A DNA stretch of 64,000 nt from Monocercomonoides exilis (lineage: Eukaryota > Preaxostyla > Oxymonadida > Polymastigidae), in NCBI GenBank assembly GCA_001643675.2, contig LSRY02000044.1, positions 642,501 through 706,500 on the forward strand, read 5' to 3'. Of this stretch, positions 49,635 through 59,548 are shown piece by piece. The notes under the pieces are model-generated. The model was not told where the DNA came from. It saw nothing but the letters and a program-made list of their open reading frames with translations, and did no database searches. Every line of letters begins with the position of its first letter. Positions within the stretch are counted from its first letter, which is position 1. A program made the position numbers and the translations under genes.

Positions 49635-50743
49635 GTGCAGCTGAAGCAGGAAGGGAAGAACAATGAGGAAGGAAGAGAAAGAGATAATAGCAGAGAGGGA
49701 AAAGAGGAAGAAGAGAAAAAAAAGGAAATAAAAGAATTGAAGTTATATACCGAGATGAAAAGTCGAACAAAGTTGCTGGACATATATCGGAATATGGAAG
49801 AATTGAAAGTTTTGTCGAGTATTCACAAGAATAATGTGAAAAAGTTTTGATACTGTCTATTTATATGTTTTAGAAATGCTTTTAAGGGAAAGTTGAAGAA
49901 GATGTGATTGCAGAAGAAAATAAAGAAAAAATGGAGAAAAAGAGGAAGAAAAAGAAGCGATTAAACCGATAAATGAAACAGCAACGCATAAAAAAAGTTC
50001 GTTCAAATGAAAGTGGTGAACAGCAAAGCCAAAGAGAATGATCGAGAAGATCTGGATACATCGCAATCCATCAATTTCTTGATCTGATAAAAACATCGAC
50101 TTTTTGCATTTTAAAACATATGCTTTTATCAATGAAACTTTGGATTCATTCCTGTCGAATTTTTGGTAGTTTTCGCATGAAACAAGCGAAAATACAAGTT
50201 ATTCTCATTCATCATCATCGTCAACAATTGGCTCATTGCCTTATCATTACTCTTCGCCAAGCAACATGAATGCACGAAATTCTTCATTCACTTCTTTTTC
50301 TCCTTCTCCTTCCTCCTTCATCATCATCATCATCTTCTTCTTCTTATCAGCATTCTTCATCAACCATTTCACTCAACTCACATTTTCCTTCATCAAAATT
50401 CATTTTTCTTTCACAATTATCGAAAAAATACTTTTATCTACTATCATATTGCAACCTCATCTTCAAACAAACTTGTTTCTTCCTAAGCCAATATTGCTCA
50501 ATTGCAGAGCTTCAGCAGATAATTTTTTCACAACTCTTCCACAATCACGCTACTCTTTCATCTTCCATTCGACTATCATTCATTTCTGAGCTTCAGCTTC
50601 CTTTCAACTTTCAATCAACAGTCTATCTGTATCAAAATAATCATTCTAAAATGGCTGAACCAACTTCAAATTATTTATTCAACCTCAAAGGGTTCTGTGA
50701 AGCATTGTGTTTACAGTTGGAATTGCTCTCAATTTGTGATTAG
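49635..50743 (+). pseudogene. Decayed serine-rich gene fragment
   Basis: A Glu/Lys-rich piece at 49635-49850 is followed by a serine-rich piece starting near 50200. The sense shifts frame near 50300: PYHYSSPSNMNARNSSFTS in one frame gives way to SSSSSSSYQHSSSTISLNS in another. The second ends with a non-repetitive stretch, NYLFNLKGFCEALCLQLEL, at a TAG near 50743. It resembles the C-terminal end of a host serine-rich gene with frame breaks. It lies inside the large element. Confidence 0.4.
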
Positions 50744-51539
50744 AGTTTTGTTGCAAGAATTTGGTTTATTCTTGTTTACTGATTTTTTAATTGTTCTTTT
50801 CAAACTTATTGAATTTTTGGACATGTTAAATATCAAAATAGTCACAAAAAAATAAGCTTCAATGTTGATTTATGATCATTTGGATGCATTTTTAAAAAAT
50901 ACTAAAATAACAAATAAACAATTGAAAAGAGATATTCACAAAAGTCACAAATCACAAATCTGAACGATCAATAAAACAAATGAAATGGCATATGCATGAG
51001 TAGTCAATTTTATTGTTTATACTGTACACTCCTCGAAAGAACTGAAGAAATCTGATATACACTTGTAAACTTTATTGATGTTTACTTAGTCAAATACAAA
51101 CATTCTGTTATGTCTCCTTTTATTTTGCAATCAATAAAATCGGAATTTTATGAATATTAACTCTACAAAGTTCGATATCATCCAATTTGCAATGATATTT
51201 CAAAAAAAGAAAAAAAGAAAGAAAAAGAAAAAGGAAAACACAACGAAGTTTCATCATTTTGATGTGAATAACTTCATCAACTGTTTAAACTTTCTGATGC
51301 GAAAATTGAAGAAATCAAAGTGAAGCTTGTTGGTCAACTTTTAAAAAATTATCTCACATCTCTTACACATTTTTATTTCAGGAAAACAGCACAGCATTAT
51401 TCTTGTCATTCTATTTTTTTTTTTGACTTCGTCTTATCCAACTGAAGCAGAACGTAGATCTTCTTCTCCATTCAGGAGGCAGAGCAGCGAAGAGAAGAAA
51501 GCGGAAGGAGATGACAAGTAATTATCGTCTTCATCTTCG
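50744..51539. other. AT-rich, no gene seen
   Basis: AT-rich spacer with purine runs near 51200; base composition rises sharply in GC after about 51440, where coding-like DNA begins. Confidence 0.5.
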
Positions 51540-52560
51540 CCTGCAATTAACTCTTCGTATGCGTCTGCGGTGGCGTCATACACGTCTGTAGCAGCGATGG
51601 ACGATATCGATAGACGGATGCGGATTGCTGTGTCAGAAGAAGCTGGGGCGCATGCAAATCAAAGGAATTCGTAATTAAGGGAGCAACAGACGCTTCAAGG
51701 AATATGTTGTGGCTCGGCGGGGAGTGCTGAATGGAGGTGTTACGTGTGCACACGATGTGATGCTTTCTGTTCCGTTTGTTGGTCAGGCTCCATCGCTTGC
51801 AGCATTTGTGAGCACGAAGTCGGGGAGAAAGCGGATCGTTGCAGCAGCAGATGTGAATGCGCTCACATCGATCTGCGATCAATTTGAACCGTCGCTGCTG
51901 CCGTCGGTGATAGCGCGGCTGGTGTTGCAATCGCTGCAGTCGAGGCATGTGGTGGAAAAGCTGGAAGGCAAAGGGATGGGATGAAGGAGAAGAGGAAAGG
52001 AGTGAAGATGAAAAGATTGAAGAGGAAGAAAAGGAGAGAGCGAAGAATGAGAAGAAGAGGATTGAGAAGAGACTGGTTTCGCTGACGCAAATGATCGGGA
52101 TAGAGCGGATTGTCTCGCTGCGTGATGTGAGCGAAAAGATGGTGATGAAGGAAGAGAAGGCGATTCTGTAGGCTGATTTTCCTTGTGGGGAATATGAGCT
52201 GTTAGAGTGGGCGACGGGGTTGCGGACGTCTATTTCGCTGAATGAGCCACGGAAGATGGCTGAAAGCAACAAGAAAGATGGAATGAAGGGGGAAAACATG
52301 AGCGAAAAATGGAAAGAAGAAGAAGAAGAAAGCGATTGTGGGATGAGGCAGGACAACACATCGCTTCTATGTGGTGTGCGGAGGATCGGGCGACGAGGAG
52401 GTGATGCGGCAGTGGCGATTGTGGGGGTTAGGCAGATGAGAGAAGGAGCGGAAGCCGGGAACGTAGAGGTGATTTTGAGCAACTGCACAGCGATGACGCG
52501 TGTGCATGTGTTTGGGAGTGTGTTTGCGGGGGCGATTGATGCAGAGAAGCAGCTGACGTA
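51540..52560 (+). pseudogene. Broken 5' part of the ubiquitin-like-domain gene
   Basis: GC-richer coding-like DNA that changes frame at least twice and is cut by in-frame stops (near 51670, 52170 and 52558). Pieces in order: AAMDDIDRRMRIAVSEEA; GVLNGGVTCAHDVMLSVPFV to LLPSVIARLVLQSLQS; LVSLTQMIGIERIVSLRDV; EYELLEWATGLRTSISLNE; GGDAAVAIVGVRQMREGAE. They run directly into the open frame at 52574, so I read them as its decayed upstream half. I do not recognise a domain. Unspliced introns cannot be excluded, but the stop-linked blocks are contiguous in sense. Confidence 0.5.
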
Positions 52561-52573
52561 GCTGAGAGAGGGG

Positions 52574-54628
52574 ATGCAGGCCGAGGTGCAAACAGCAAAG
52601 GTGGTGGGGTCATTCTACACGTCGGACAAGAGGCTGGGCACAGAGCAAGAATGCATCCAGCGAAGACAGACGGAAGCAGAGCGCCTGGAGAACGCGCTGG
52701 ATACGCCTTCTGTGCTGATGCATCGGGTTGTGACGAAGGAGACTTTAAGAAAGGAGGCGAGCGCATTTGCAGGGGATGCGATCTGCGGAGGAGCAGCGAG
52801 CGGAGAGATGATGGCAGACATGATGGCGAGGAAGCGGAAGAAGATGATGATGAACGGGGTGATGGAAGGGGGAATGGGAGGAGTGCGGAACTGGAGGAGG
52901 AGCCTGGCAGACTGGAAGAACATCGACTTTTTGGGGGAGACGACGACAGTTGTGCTGAACGAAGCACCAGGGGAAGGGAAGAGGAGGCGTGTGGTTGTCC
53001 AAATGGAGGTGATTGCAGGGAAGGGGCAGAGCACTGTGACAGTGGTGGCGACAGACGATGAGCATGTGGTGGCGAAAGTGGTGGGGGTGGATCTGAGTTT
53101 GTGCGGAGGGAGAAGGAAAACGGAGGGAAGAGAAGGAGGAGAAGGAGAAGAAGGAGAAGGACGATTGAGGGAAATGCGGCTGATGAATGTGTTTGACCCG
53201 AAGAAGCATGTTTTTCAGAAGATGCACTCGGCGCTGATTCTGCCAGAAAAAGTGCTGAGAAGCAGATGTTGGGATGCAGGCGATGAGAAGGATGAAGAAA
53301 AGAAGGAAGAAAAGAAGGAAGAAAAGAAGGAGAAGGAGGAGAAAATAAAATCAAGATGTGAATGTGAATGTGCCAGTTCAAATGGGAAGAAGACAGGAGG
53401 AGTGTCATTTAAGAAAGCATATCTTTCGAAATGTGTTGCGACGCGGAAGATAAAAGATCTGTCGACATCTTCATATGAAAGCTACAGTTGCTTTGGGGGA
53501 ATTCTTCATCTGCTGAAGTGCGTGATGAAGGCGAAGGCGAAGAAGAATGAGGGAGACGAGGCAAAAGTGAGAGCATTTGATGCGTGGTGTAATGCGTTTG
53601 AGGAGCTGTACAAGTTGGATGATGATGATAATGAGGATGAGGATGAAGATGAAGAAAAAGAAGAAGGAGAAGAGAAGAAGAAGAAATTCCGAGAGCTCTG
53701 TGATCGTTACAGCGAATTTGCATGTGAGAAAACGAATATTCTGCTGTTCAAAAAGGCGCCAAAATTCTTTGCGACAGCGGTTCGGCCGAGTTTGGCGAGC
53801 AAAAAGGAGAAGACGGTGGTTGACCACTATCTGCTGGGCACGGAAGATGTGGAGCTGTTTGAGGAATATGCAGAGCCAGCTTTGTTTGCGAAGCTGAATG
53901 CAGTGGAGCAAGTGTTTGTGCTGGCGAGGCTGGTGGAGCTGGGGCAGAAGGCGAAGAAAAGGGAAGAAGGAAAAGAAGGAGAAAGAAGAGAAGGAGAAGA
54001 ATTGCTGGAGAGGAGTTTGAGGAGGTGTGTGGCGTTGGTGGAGAAAGTGGAAAATCAGCTGAGGTCGCAGCTGATAGACAAGAAAGAAGAGGAGAAGGAG
54101 TTTGAGAAAGTGCTTCCATTGGGACTGGATGATGGGGGTTTCATTGAGGCAGAAGAAGAAGAAGAAAGAGGAAGAAAGAGCAGTGTGAAAGGAGCATCGG
54201 GACGAGCATTCAAAGAAGGAGGAGATTTGGGGAAGATGGTAGTGCAGGTGAGGACGATGCAAGGGAAGATAATTCGAGTTTGCGTGACGAAGGAGACTAC
54301 GGTGGAGGAGCTGAAGGAGCTTATGCAGAAAAAATTAGGGATTCTGCCTGACATGCAGAAGATTGTCTTCAACGATGTGCAGCTGAGCGACACGCGCACA
54401 ATGAGCGGGTGCTTCTTCCGGAACAACGACGAGCTGAAGCTGATGCCGCGTATGCTAGGGGGTGCAACAGATGTTCAAGGGCAGATGGGGCAGATGGGGC
54501 AGATGGAGAAAGGAGCGATGCCTGGAGCGAGAATGGCAATGCTGATTGTTGGGATGGCAAGGGCAGGAGCAGGAGCAAGAGCAGGAGCAGTGGCAAGTGC
54601 AGGATTAGGGTCGAGGCCGAGAATATAG
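52574..54628 (+). CDS. Ubiquitin-like-domain protein, open 684-residue frame (probably part of a dying gene)
   Basis: One open frame of 684 residues. The first 600 are Lys/Glu-rich with structured blocks (VLNEAPGEGKRRRVVVQMEV, VVDHYLLGTEDVELFEEYAE) that I do not recognise. Residues about 554-630 form a clear ubiquitin-like domain: VVQVRTMQGKIIRVCVTKE, TTVEELKELMQKKLGILPD and ELKLMPRMLGG, matching ubiquitin's layout including a Gly-Gly at the equivalent of its C-terminus, followed by a tail rich in MGQ repeats and Ala/Gly. If processed after Gly-Gly it could be conjugated, but that is speculation. The sequence just upstream reads as the same gene broken by stops, so expression as a functional protein is doubtful. 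It lies in the same large element as a USP deubiquitinase. Confidence 0.5.
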   Translation: MQAEVQTAKVVGSFYTSDKRLGTEQECIQRRQTEAERLENALDTPSVLMHRVVTKETLRKEASAFAGDAICGGAASGEMMADMMARKRKKMMMNGVMEGGMGGVRNWRRSLADWKNIDFLGETTTVVLNEAPGEGKRRRVVVQMEVIAGKGQSTVTVVATDDEHVVAKVVGVDLSLCGGRRKTEGREGGEGEEGEGRLREMRLMNVFDPKKHVFQKMHSALILPEKVLRSRCWDAGDEKDEEKKEEKKEEKKEKEEKIKSRCECECASSNGKKTGGVSFKKAYLSKCVATRKIKDLSTSSYESYSCFGGILHLLKCVMKAKAKKNEGDEAKVRAFDAWCNAFEELYKLDDDDNEDEDEDEEKEEGEEKKKKFRELCDRYSEFACEKTNILLFKKAPKFFATAVRPSLASKKEKTVVDHYLLGTEDVELFEEYAEPALFAKLNAVEQVFVLARLVELGQKAKKREEGKEGERREGEELLERSLRRCVALVEKVENQLRSQLIDKKEEEKEFEKVLPLGLDDGGFIEAEEEEERGRKSSVKGASGRAFKEGGDLGKMVVQVRTMQGKIIRVCVTKETTVEELKELMQKKLGILPDMQKIVFNDVQLSDTRTMSGCFFRNNDELKLMPRMLGGATDVQGQMGQMGQMEKGAMPGARMAMLIVGMARAGAGARAGAVASAGLGSRPRI

Positions 54629-54859
54629 ATGCAATCGAATGCATGGCAGAGGATAAGCAACGCTGGTGCGATGCCTCGTCGGGCAAATGACTTTTGTGGC
54701 TCTTTCTTAATGGATATTCGATCAAATCCTCAGATGTCGATGCCTATGGGAATGCAGATGGAATCAGAGTATATGCGTAATGTTTTCACTTCTGCTTCTT
54801 GTGTTTCTTGAAACTCTTTTGGAGATGATTAACTTTGTTCCTGGAAAGAAGAAAAGATA

Positions 54860-56015
54860 ATGCCAGTTGCGAAGTTCCAGCAGGTGGAGAACATGAAGGA
54901 ATACCGAGAGAACCAATATCATCGTGTGGTGTCATCTCATTCTGTGCTGGTTGAGTGGAACCATTTCTTCCTGGACTATGCGCGGTATCTGTTTGGATGT
55001 GTCGGGGAGGAGGTGGGCAGGGATACGCGTGAGTGTGGGAGGTCTGTTCCTTTTGTGTCAGCGAATGTGATTGAATGCACCGATTCGTTTGCATCAGCAG
55101 CGTTTGCAGCTGCGCTGACAGATGTTTGTGTGCATCCTGTTTGCGTGGAGAAGGCGACTGAGATGAGTTGAGGAAGGGCGAGTGTGTCTATTAGGAGCAT
55201 GACACAGCCGCAGTGCTGTTTGTGAAGGAGATGGAGGAATTTGAGGGAGTGAAGGAAGGAATAGAAGGAGAAGAAAAAGGAGAAGGAGAAAAGGAAAGAG
55301 AAAGAGAATAAGAGAGACAAGCGAGGAAACAAGGGCTGTAGTTGAGTGGCTTGGGGAAACGAGTGGAGATGAAGCAGGTGGTTGTGTAGAAGTTTGGGTG
55401 TGATGTGAGCGAAGAGTGGGAGATGAATGAGGAAGGGCGGAAGGCGAGGAAGTGTGTGGAGAAGGAGAAGATGCTAGCTGTGCGTGTGTGTGTGCGATGT
55501 GGTGCTGACAAACACGACGTCAGCGCAGATGTCGGTACAGGTGCTGATGCAGGTGCCAGGACGGTCGATTGTACTGCAAAGGGGCAGCGCGACGAGGACA
55601 CAGAGCGTTGTTCCTGGTGCGTGTGGGATGCAGACGGTGTCGTAAGAAGTCTATTTCCCGGAGAATGGGGAGTTTGTGCACTATCCGGTGTTGGTGGCGA
55701 TGCGGGGGCGGAATGTGTGCTGCAGCCGAGATGGAATGCGCCGTGTGAGGGTGGAAGTGGAAGGTGTGGCTGGTGATAAAGAGGAAGCAAGCTTGCCATA
55801 GGAAAAAAGATGTTGCCATATGTGTGGAATACAACATCACCAGCCGAGTGCAAAAAGTTCGAGAAGAAGAAAAAGTCGACACACTCGATCCGTTCGTTCG
55901 AACAGGTTTCAAAGATGGTAGGGCAGCGCTGATGAACGAGTCTAGATGGTTGAATGCAGAAGACGGAGACTCTAGAGGGTTGATGCTCACGCTAGTTGCG
56001 CTTTACATTTTTTGA
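54860..56015 (+). pseudogene. Decayed gene fragments after the ubiquitin-like frame
   Basis: GC-richer coding-like pieces in shifting frames: RVVSSHSVLVEWNHFFLDYA and SANVIECTDSFASAAFAAAL (54860-55171), then a Glu-rich stretch, then EVYFPENGEFVHYPVLVAMR in a different frame near 55650-55700, ending by about 56015. Stops separate the pieces. No domain is assigned. They are probably remnants of the same or a neighbouring host-type gene. Confidence 0.4.
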
Positions 56016-56904
56016 TGTTCTCTGGGTGACTTCTTCAAATACACTCCATTCAATATCAACATCTTGTTCAACTTCATTTTTTAACTCTTCTTGAACTCTT
56101 TCAAATGCTCAACCCACTTGCTCCTTCCGGCTAAATATTCTTCATTGTCTAATTAAAAATGTTCAAAATTGTTATTGACAACATGAAATATTTCCCTCTG
56201 AAAAATCACTTATTGTTGTAATAGTTATATGCAGAAGTTATATTTTTTTGAGAATATTGCAACAAAAAAAACGAATTCAAAAAATCAAAAAATAAATTAA
56301 ACTTTTAAGAAAAAACAAATTACAAACAACCAATTATAAAAATGCTTTTTTTGCTCAAATTTCAGTGAGATGAATAAGCTTATACAAAACGTTGATATCA
56401 ATTCTGAGATTTGAAAATTTCTGATTGAATAAAATTTTATATACGTGTCTTAATATTTAATTTTCTCGAAAAAGAATTGAAACATTCATTGTAAATTTTA
56501 TAAACATCTATTTTCAAGATGGATCAAAAAGAAAAAACTCTAATTCACCAAAAATCAGCAATTGTAATTCTTATGAGATCAAAAAACATAACTTTTTAAA
56601 TCTGAAAAATTGTCGACCAAATGAAGTTTGTGACATGTTTTTAAATATTATCATGATAACATTTGTTATTCTAGAATAATAGAAACTGAATGAAAAAAAA
56701 CAATGTCAATGTTTCAAAATTATGATAAAATGCGACCATTCAAGTTAAAAATAAAGGATTTCGAAGAGTTTCACGAGAGATTTTATCTTTATTGATTTTA
56801 AGATGTTTTCCGTTCATATTCTTCACATGTTGATTACTTTCGAACCGAAAAAAATCAGACCGAAAATTTTGACAAAAAAAGTATGATCCCAAAAAGAATT
56901 ACCC
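56016..56904. other. AT-rich right flank of the large element
   Basis: No gene. The last about 35 bases form the right inverted end of the large element. Confidence 0.5.
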
Positions 56905-56908
56905 ACAT

Positions 56909-57055
56909 GTTAATTTCAGCTTTAACATTTGTTTTTGAAACGGCTTTGATGAAATTTAATTATCAAAACACAAAATCTTTTCCTTATATCAAACAACCTT
57001 TGAGAAATCAACACCCCGAAATAATCAATGATTTCAAAGATAATAATTATTAATA
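56909..57055. mobile_element. Right part of the split 254-bp-family element
   Basis: It resumes after the ACAT at 56905-56908 and ends with CACCCCGAAATAATCAATG and AATAATTAT, which line up with the right end of the copy at 57510-57763. The outermost bases are eroded. Confidence 0.5.
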
Positions 57056-57455
57056 AGTTTACTCGTTTATTGAAATTTAATGATTACAAAAAACGATCCA
57101 AAATTTTTAAGCAGATTGCGCAAAAAATACCGGACAAGATCGATTTCTCGATTACCGCAAGAGGAATAATTCAGACAATTTTCCTCAAAATATATCTCAT
57201 CAATACAATCTCATTTGACATACAAGACTTTCAGGACAGCTTGGCTTGAGATCAAAAAAAAATTATAATTAAAATCTGGGAGAAATTGTATTTTAAGTTT
57301 CTTTGAGATTTCATATTTTTATTTTTTGAACACAAATGAGGCTATTTAGAAAGACTGGTTTATTAAATGAGTTCACATTAAAGAGATATATTTTGGGAAA
57401 AATCAAAAGAATTATTCATCTTGTGGTTATTTAGAAATCGATCTTGTCCAGTATT

Positions 57456-58233
57456 CCTCTGTAATATGACAAGAGAATATTGAAACAATGACAAAATGAC
57501 CGACAAGATGTGTGATTATTTTTTAAACATATTTTCTCTTTCAAAATATTTGGTTCGAAAATTTCACTTGAACATCAAAAAAATAACATTGAAAAATGAA
57601 AACACTTCCAAAAAACATCATTATCTTTATTTGAGCAAAAACAATTGTCCATAATTCAGTTGAAATGAATCCAGCATTCGAATTCTCAACCTCTTTTCAA
57701 AGGATAACAACCTATGATAAACAAATTCCCCGAAAAAAGTTATGATCTCAATAATTATCACCCAGATATTTATGATTTGTCAATAATGGTTATTCATGAC
57801 GATTTCACAATTCTTTCTTTCAATAATAATAAATTAAAAAATTGAAATACAACAATACTTATTATTTAGAAAAAAACAAATTTTTAATAAAGATGTTCAA
57901 GTTCATAACATGTTATTATTCATGATAGGAAATGTTTGTTGAGGAATATTTTTGTCACAACTTGTTATTGACTATTAGTGACAGTCACTTACAAAAAGGG
58001 AATATGAAAGATATTTCAGTTGCTATCAATTAATCTTTTCAAATATGCAATGCAAAGTTTCAAGTCGTTTTCTTTTAATTTGTTTTATTTATTTTAAATT
58101 TTAATTATTTTATTTTGATTTTAATAATTTTGTTTTAATTTTAATTTTTAAGCCTTTTTCTTTTCTTTTCTTTTCTTTTCTTTTTGTTTTTTGTGACGGA
58201 CAAATGATTTTCCAACTTGTCATGTCACAGAGG
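57456..58233. mobile_element. 505-bp-type miniature element, copy 2, carrying a nested insertion
   Basis: Its ends (CCTCTGTAATATGACAAG and CTTGTCATGTCACAGAGG) and body match copy 1 at 24012-24516. Removing the nested 254-bp element and its 4-bp duplication leaves about 520 bp. The right flank is TA. A (TTTTC)n run lies near 58160-58185. Confidence 0.75.
57510..57763. mobile_element. 254-bp-family miniature element nested in the 505-bp element
   Basis: It starts GTGTGATTATTTTTTAAAC and ends CAATAATTATCACCC, 254 bp, flanked by AGAT (57506-57509 and 57764-57767). Copy 1 of the host element reads ACAAGATATTTATG without a break at this exact point, which fixes both the insertion site and the 4-bp duplication. 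Confidence 0.85.
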
Positions 58234-58920
58234 TATATTGACTTATTTTTTTGCGACATCCGGTATTTTTGAACAATCTATATTTGGAAAATAAAAAGTC
58301 GATCTTATTTGTGATCATGATTATGTGAAAGTATAAATTGAAAGCAATTCTTAAACGGCATTTTTTTGAAAAAAAGAGAAGAAAAGATTCAAAGACACTG
58401 CAAATAGAGTTATAATTGATGAAATTTATTTTCCAGAAAAAGTTAATTCATGTTATCAAATATTATTTCGTTGTGCTGATAAAAATCCAATAATTATTTC
58501 TGACCATTTATTGAACAAGAAATAATGTTTGAAGCACTGAATATTTCATCTCAACATGTGCTTGATCTGAAAAAATTTCAACAATCAAAGTGATTTTTTT
58601 TATCACAAGTTTTTTCTTAATGTTGATTTATACGGTTGTTTTTTAATCAAAGAAAATGCAAAAGAAATTGAAATGAAAAATTCGTTTCATATATGTCAAA
58701 AGCCGATTTTTTATGAATAAGATAAGCAACGATGTTTTTTGTTAAAGTTTTCATTTTTCTGTATTCATTAACAAATGTTCAAAACCAAATTGTCATCACG
58801 AAATTTTTGTTCGAAAAATTTTGTTTTCAAAAATATTCACCAATCTCCAAAAAACAACTGGGACAAAATTTAAGGCTTTTATATTTTCGTTCAACACAAT
58901 ATTTTCTATTAAATTTATAA

Positions 58921-59174
58921 AAGTTATTATCTTTTGAAAACATGCAATTGTTGAATATCCGGGAAAAATAAAACTGAATTTTCATTATCGTTTTTGGCAA
59001 TAAAATCTTTAAGCTTTCACACTTTACAAATAAGAATATTCTATCCAATAAAATGGAAGATGAAGTGCATTGTGGAAAAACTTGATGGATTAAAAGCAAA
59101 AAATGATCAAATAATGCTTATTTTTATCAAACCTGGATACTTTTCATTTTCCTCTTTTCAAAAAGAATAACCCA
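58921..59174. mobile_element. 254-bp-family miniature element, degenerate copy
   Basis: The left end AAGTTATTATCTTTTGAAAA and right end TTTTCAAAAAGAATAACCC are imperfect inverses and the length is again 254 bp. The left terminus has lost its GGG and the flanks do not match, so this is probably an older copy. Confidence 0.6.
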
Positions 59175-59548
59175 TCTTTTCATAAATAAAACGAATATAA
59201 TATGATAAAAACTTTTCAAAATATGCATTTGTGTTAAAAGAAAAGGTGTGTGATAATGGAAAGGAGAAAGACGGATCAAACCCTGAGTAAGGAGAAGATA
59301 AAAATTCAATAAGTCCTTCACCTGTTTTCCACCGATAAAAAAAAACTTCAGTCATACCTAAAACAGTTTTTTATCTTTCTAAAACAATTCAATGTTCTTT
59401 CTTTCTTTCTTTCTTTCTTTTTTGGAAATATTGAATTGATTTTTTAATGTTTTTTAAAAACATCAAATTCCAATTTAAATTGATCTTATGCACTTTAATT
59501 TATTTTTAGATATTTTTGGTGATTAAATTTGTTTTTTAGTTGCCAAGA
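59175..59548. other. Upstream of the kinase; (CTTT)n run
   Basis: AT-rich promoter-side DNA with a short CTTT microsatellite near 59396-59420. No gene seen. Confidence 0.6.

Larger units (their letters stand above)
40067..56904. mobile_element. Large DNA transposon candidate, 16.8 kb, inverted ends, ACAT duplication
   Basis: The left end begins GGGTAATTATTTTTGGGAT at 40067. The reverse complement of the right end begins GGGTAATTCTTTTTGGGAT at 56904. The match continues to 31 of the first 32 bases. ACAT stands immediately outside both ends (40063-40066 and 56905-56908). The block interrupts a copy of the 254-bp miniature family, whose two parts flank it. Cargo: a USP-transposase gene (44756-48728, minus), a GC-rich hairpin locus, a 262-bp inverted-repeat element, decayed serine-rich gene pieces and a ubiquitin-like-domain frame. 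Four-bp duplications are characteristic of Sola-type DNA transposons, but the superfamily is not established here. Alternative: two independent small elements with the same flank by chance, which the better end-to-end match and split host copy make less likely. Confidence 0.7.

Noticed and set aside
51547-53408. Long minus-strand serine/leucine-rich frames
   Set aside because: Shadows of the GC-richer plus-strand coding DNA, which contains the recognisable ubiquitin-like domain.
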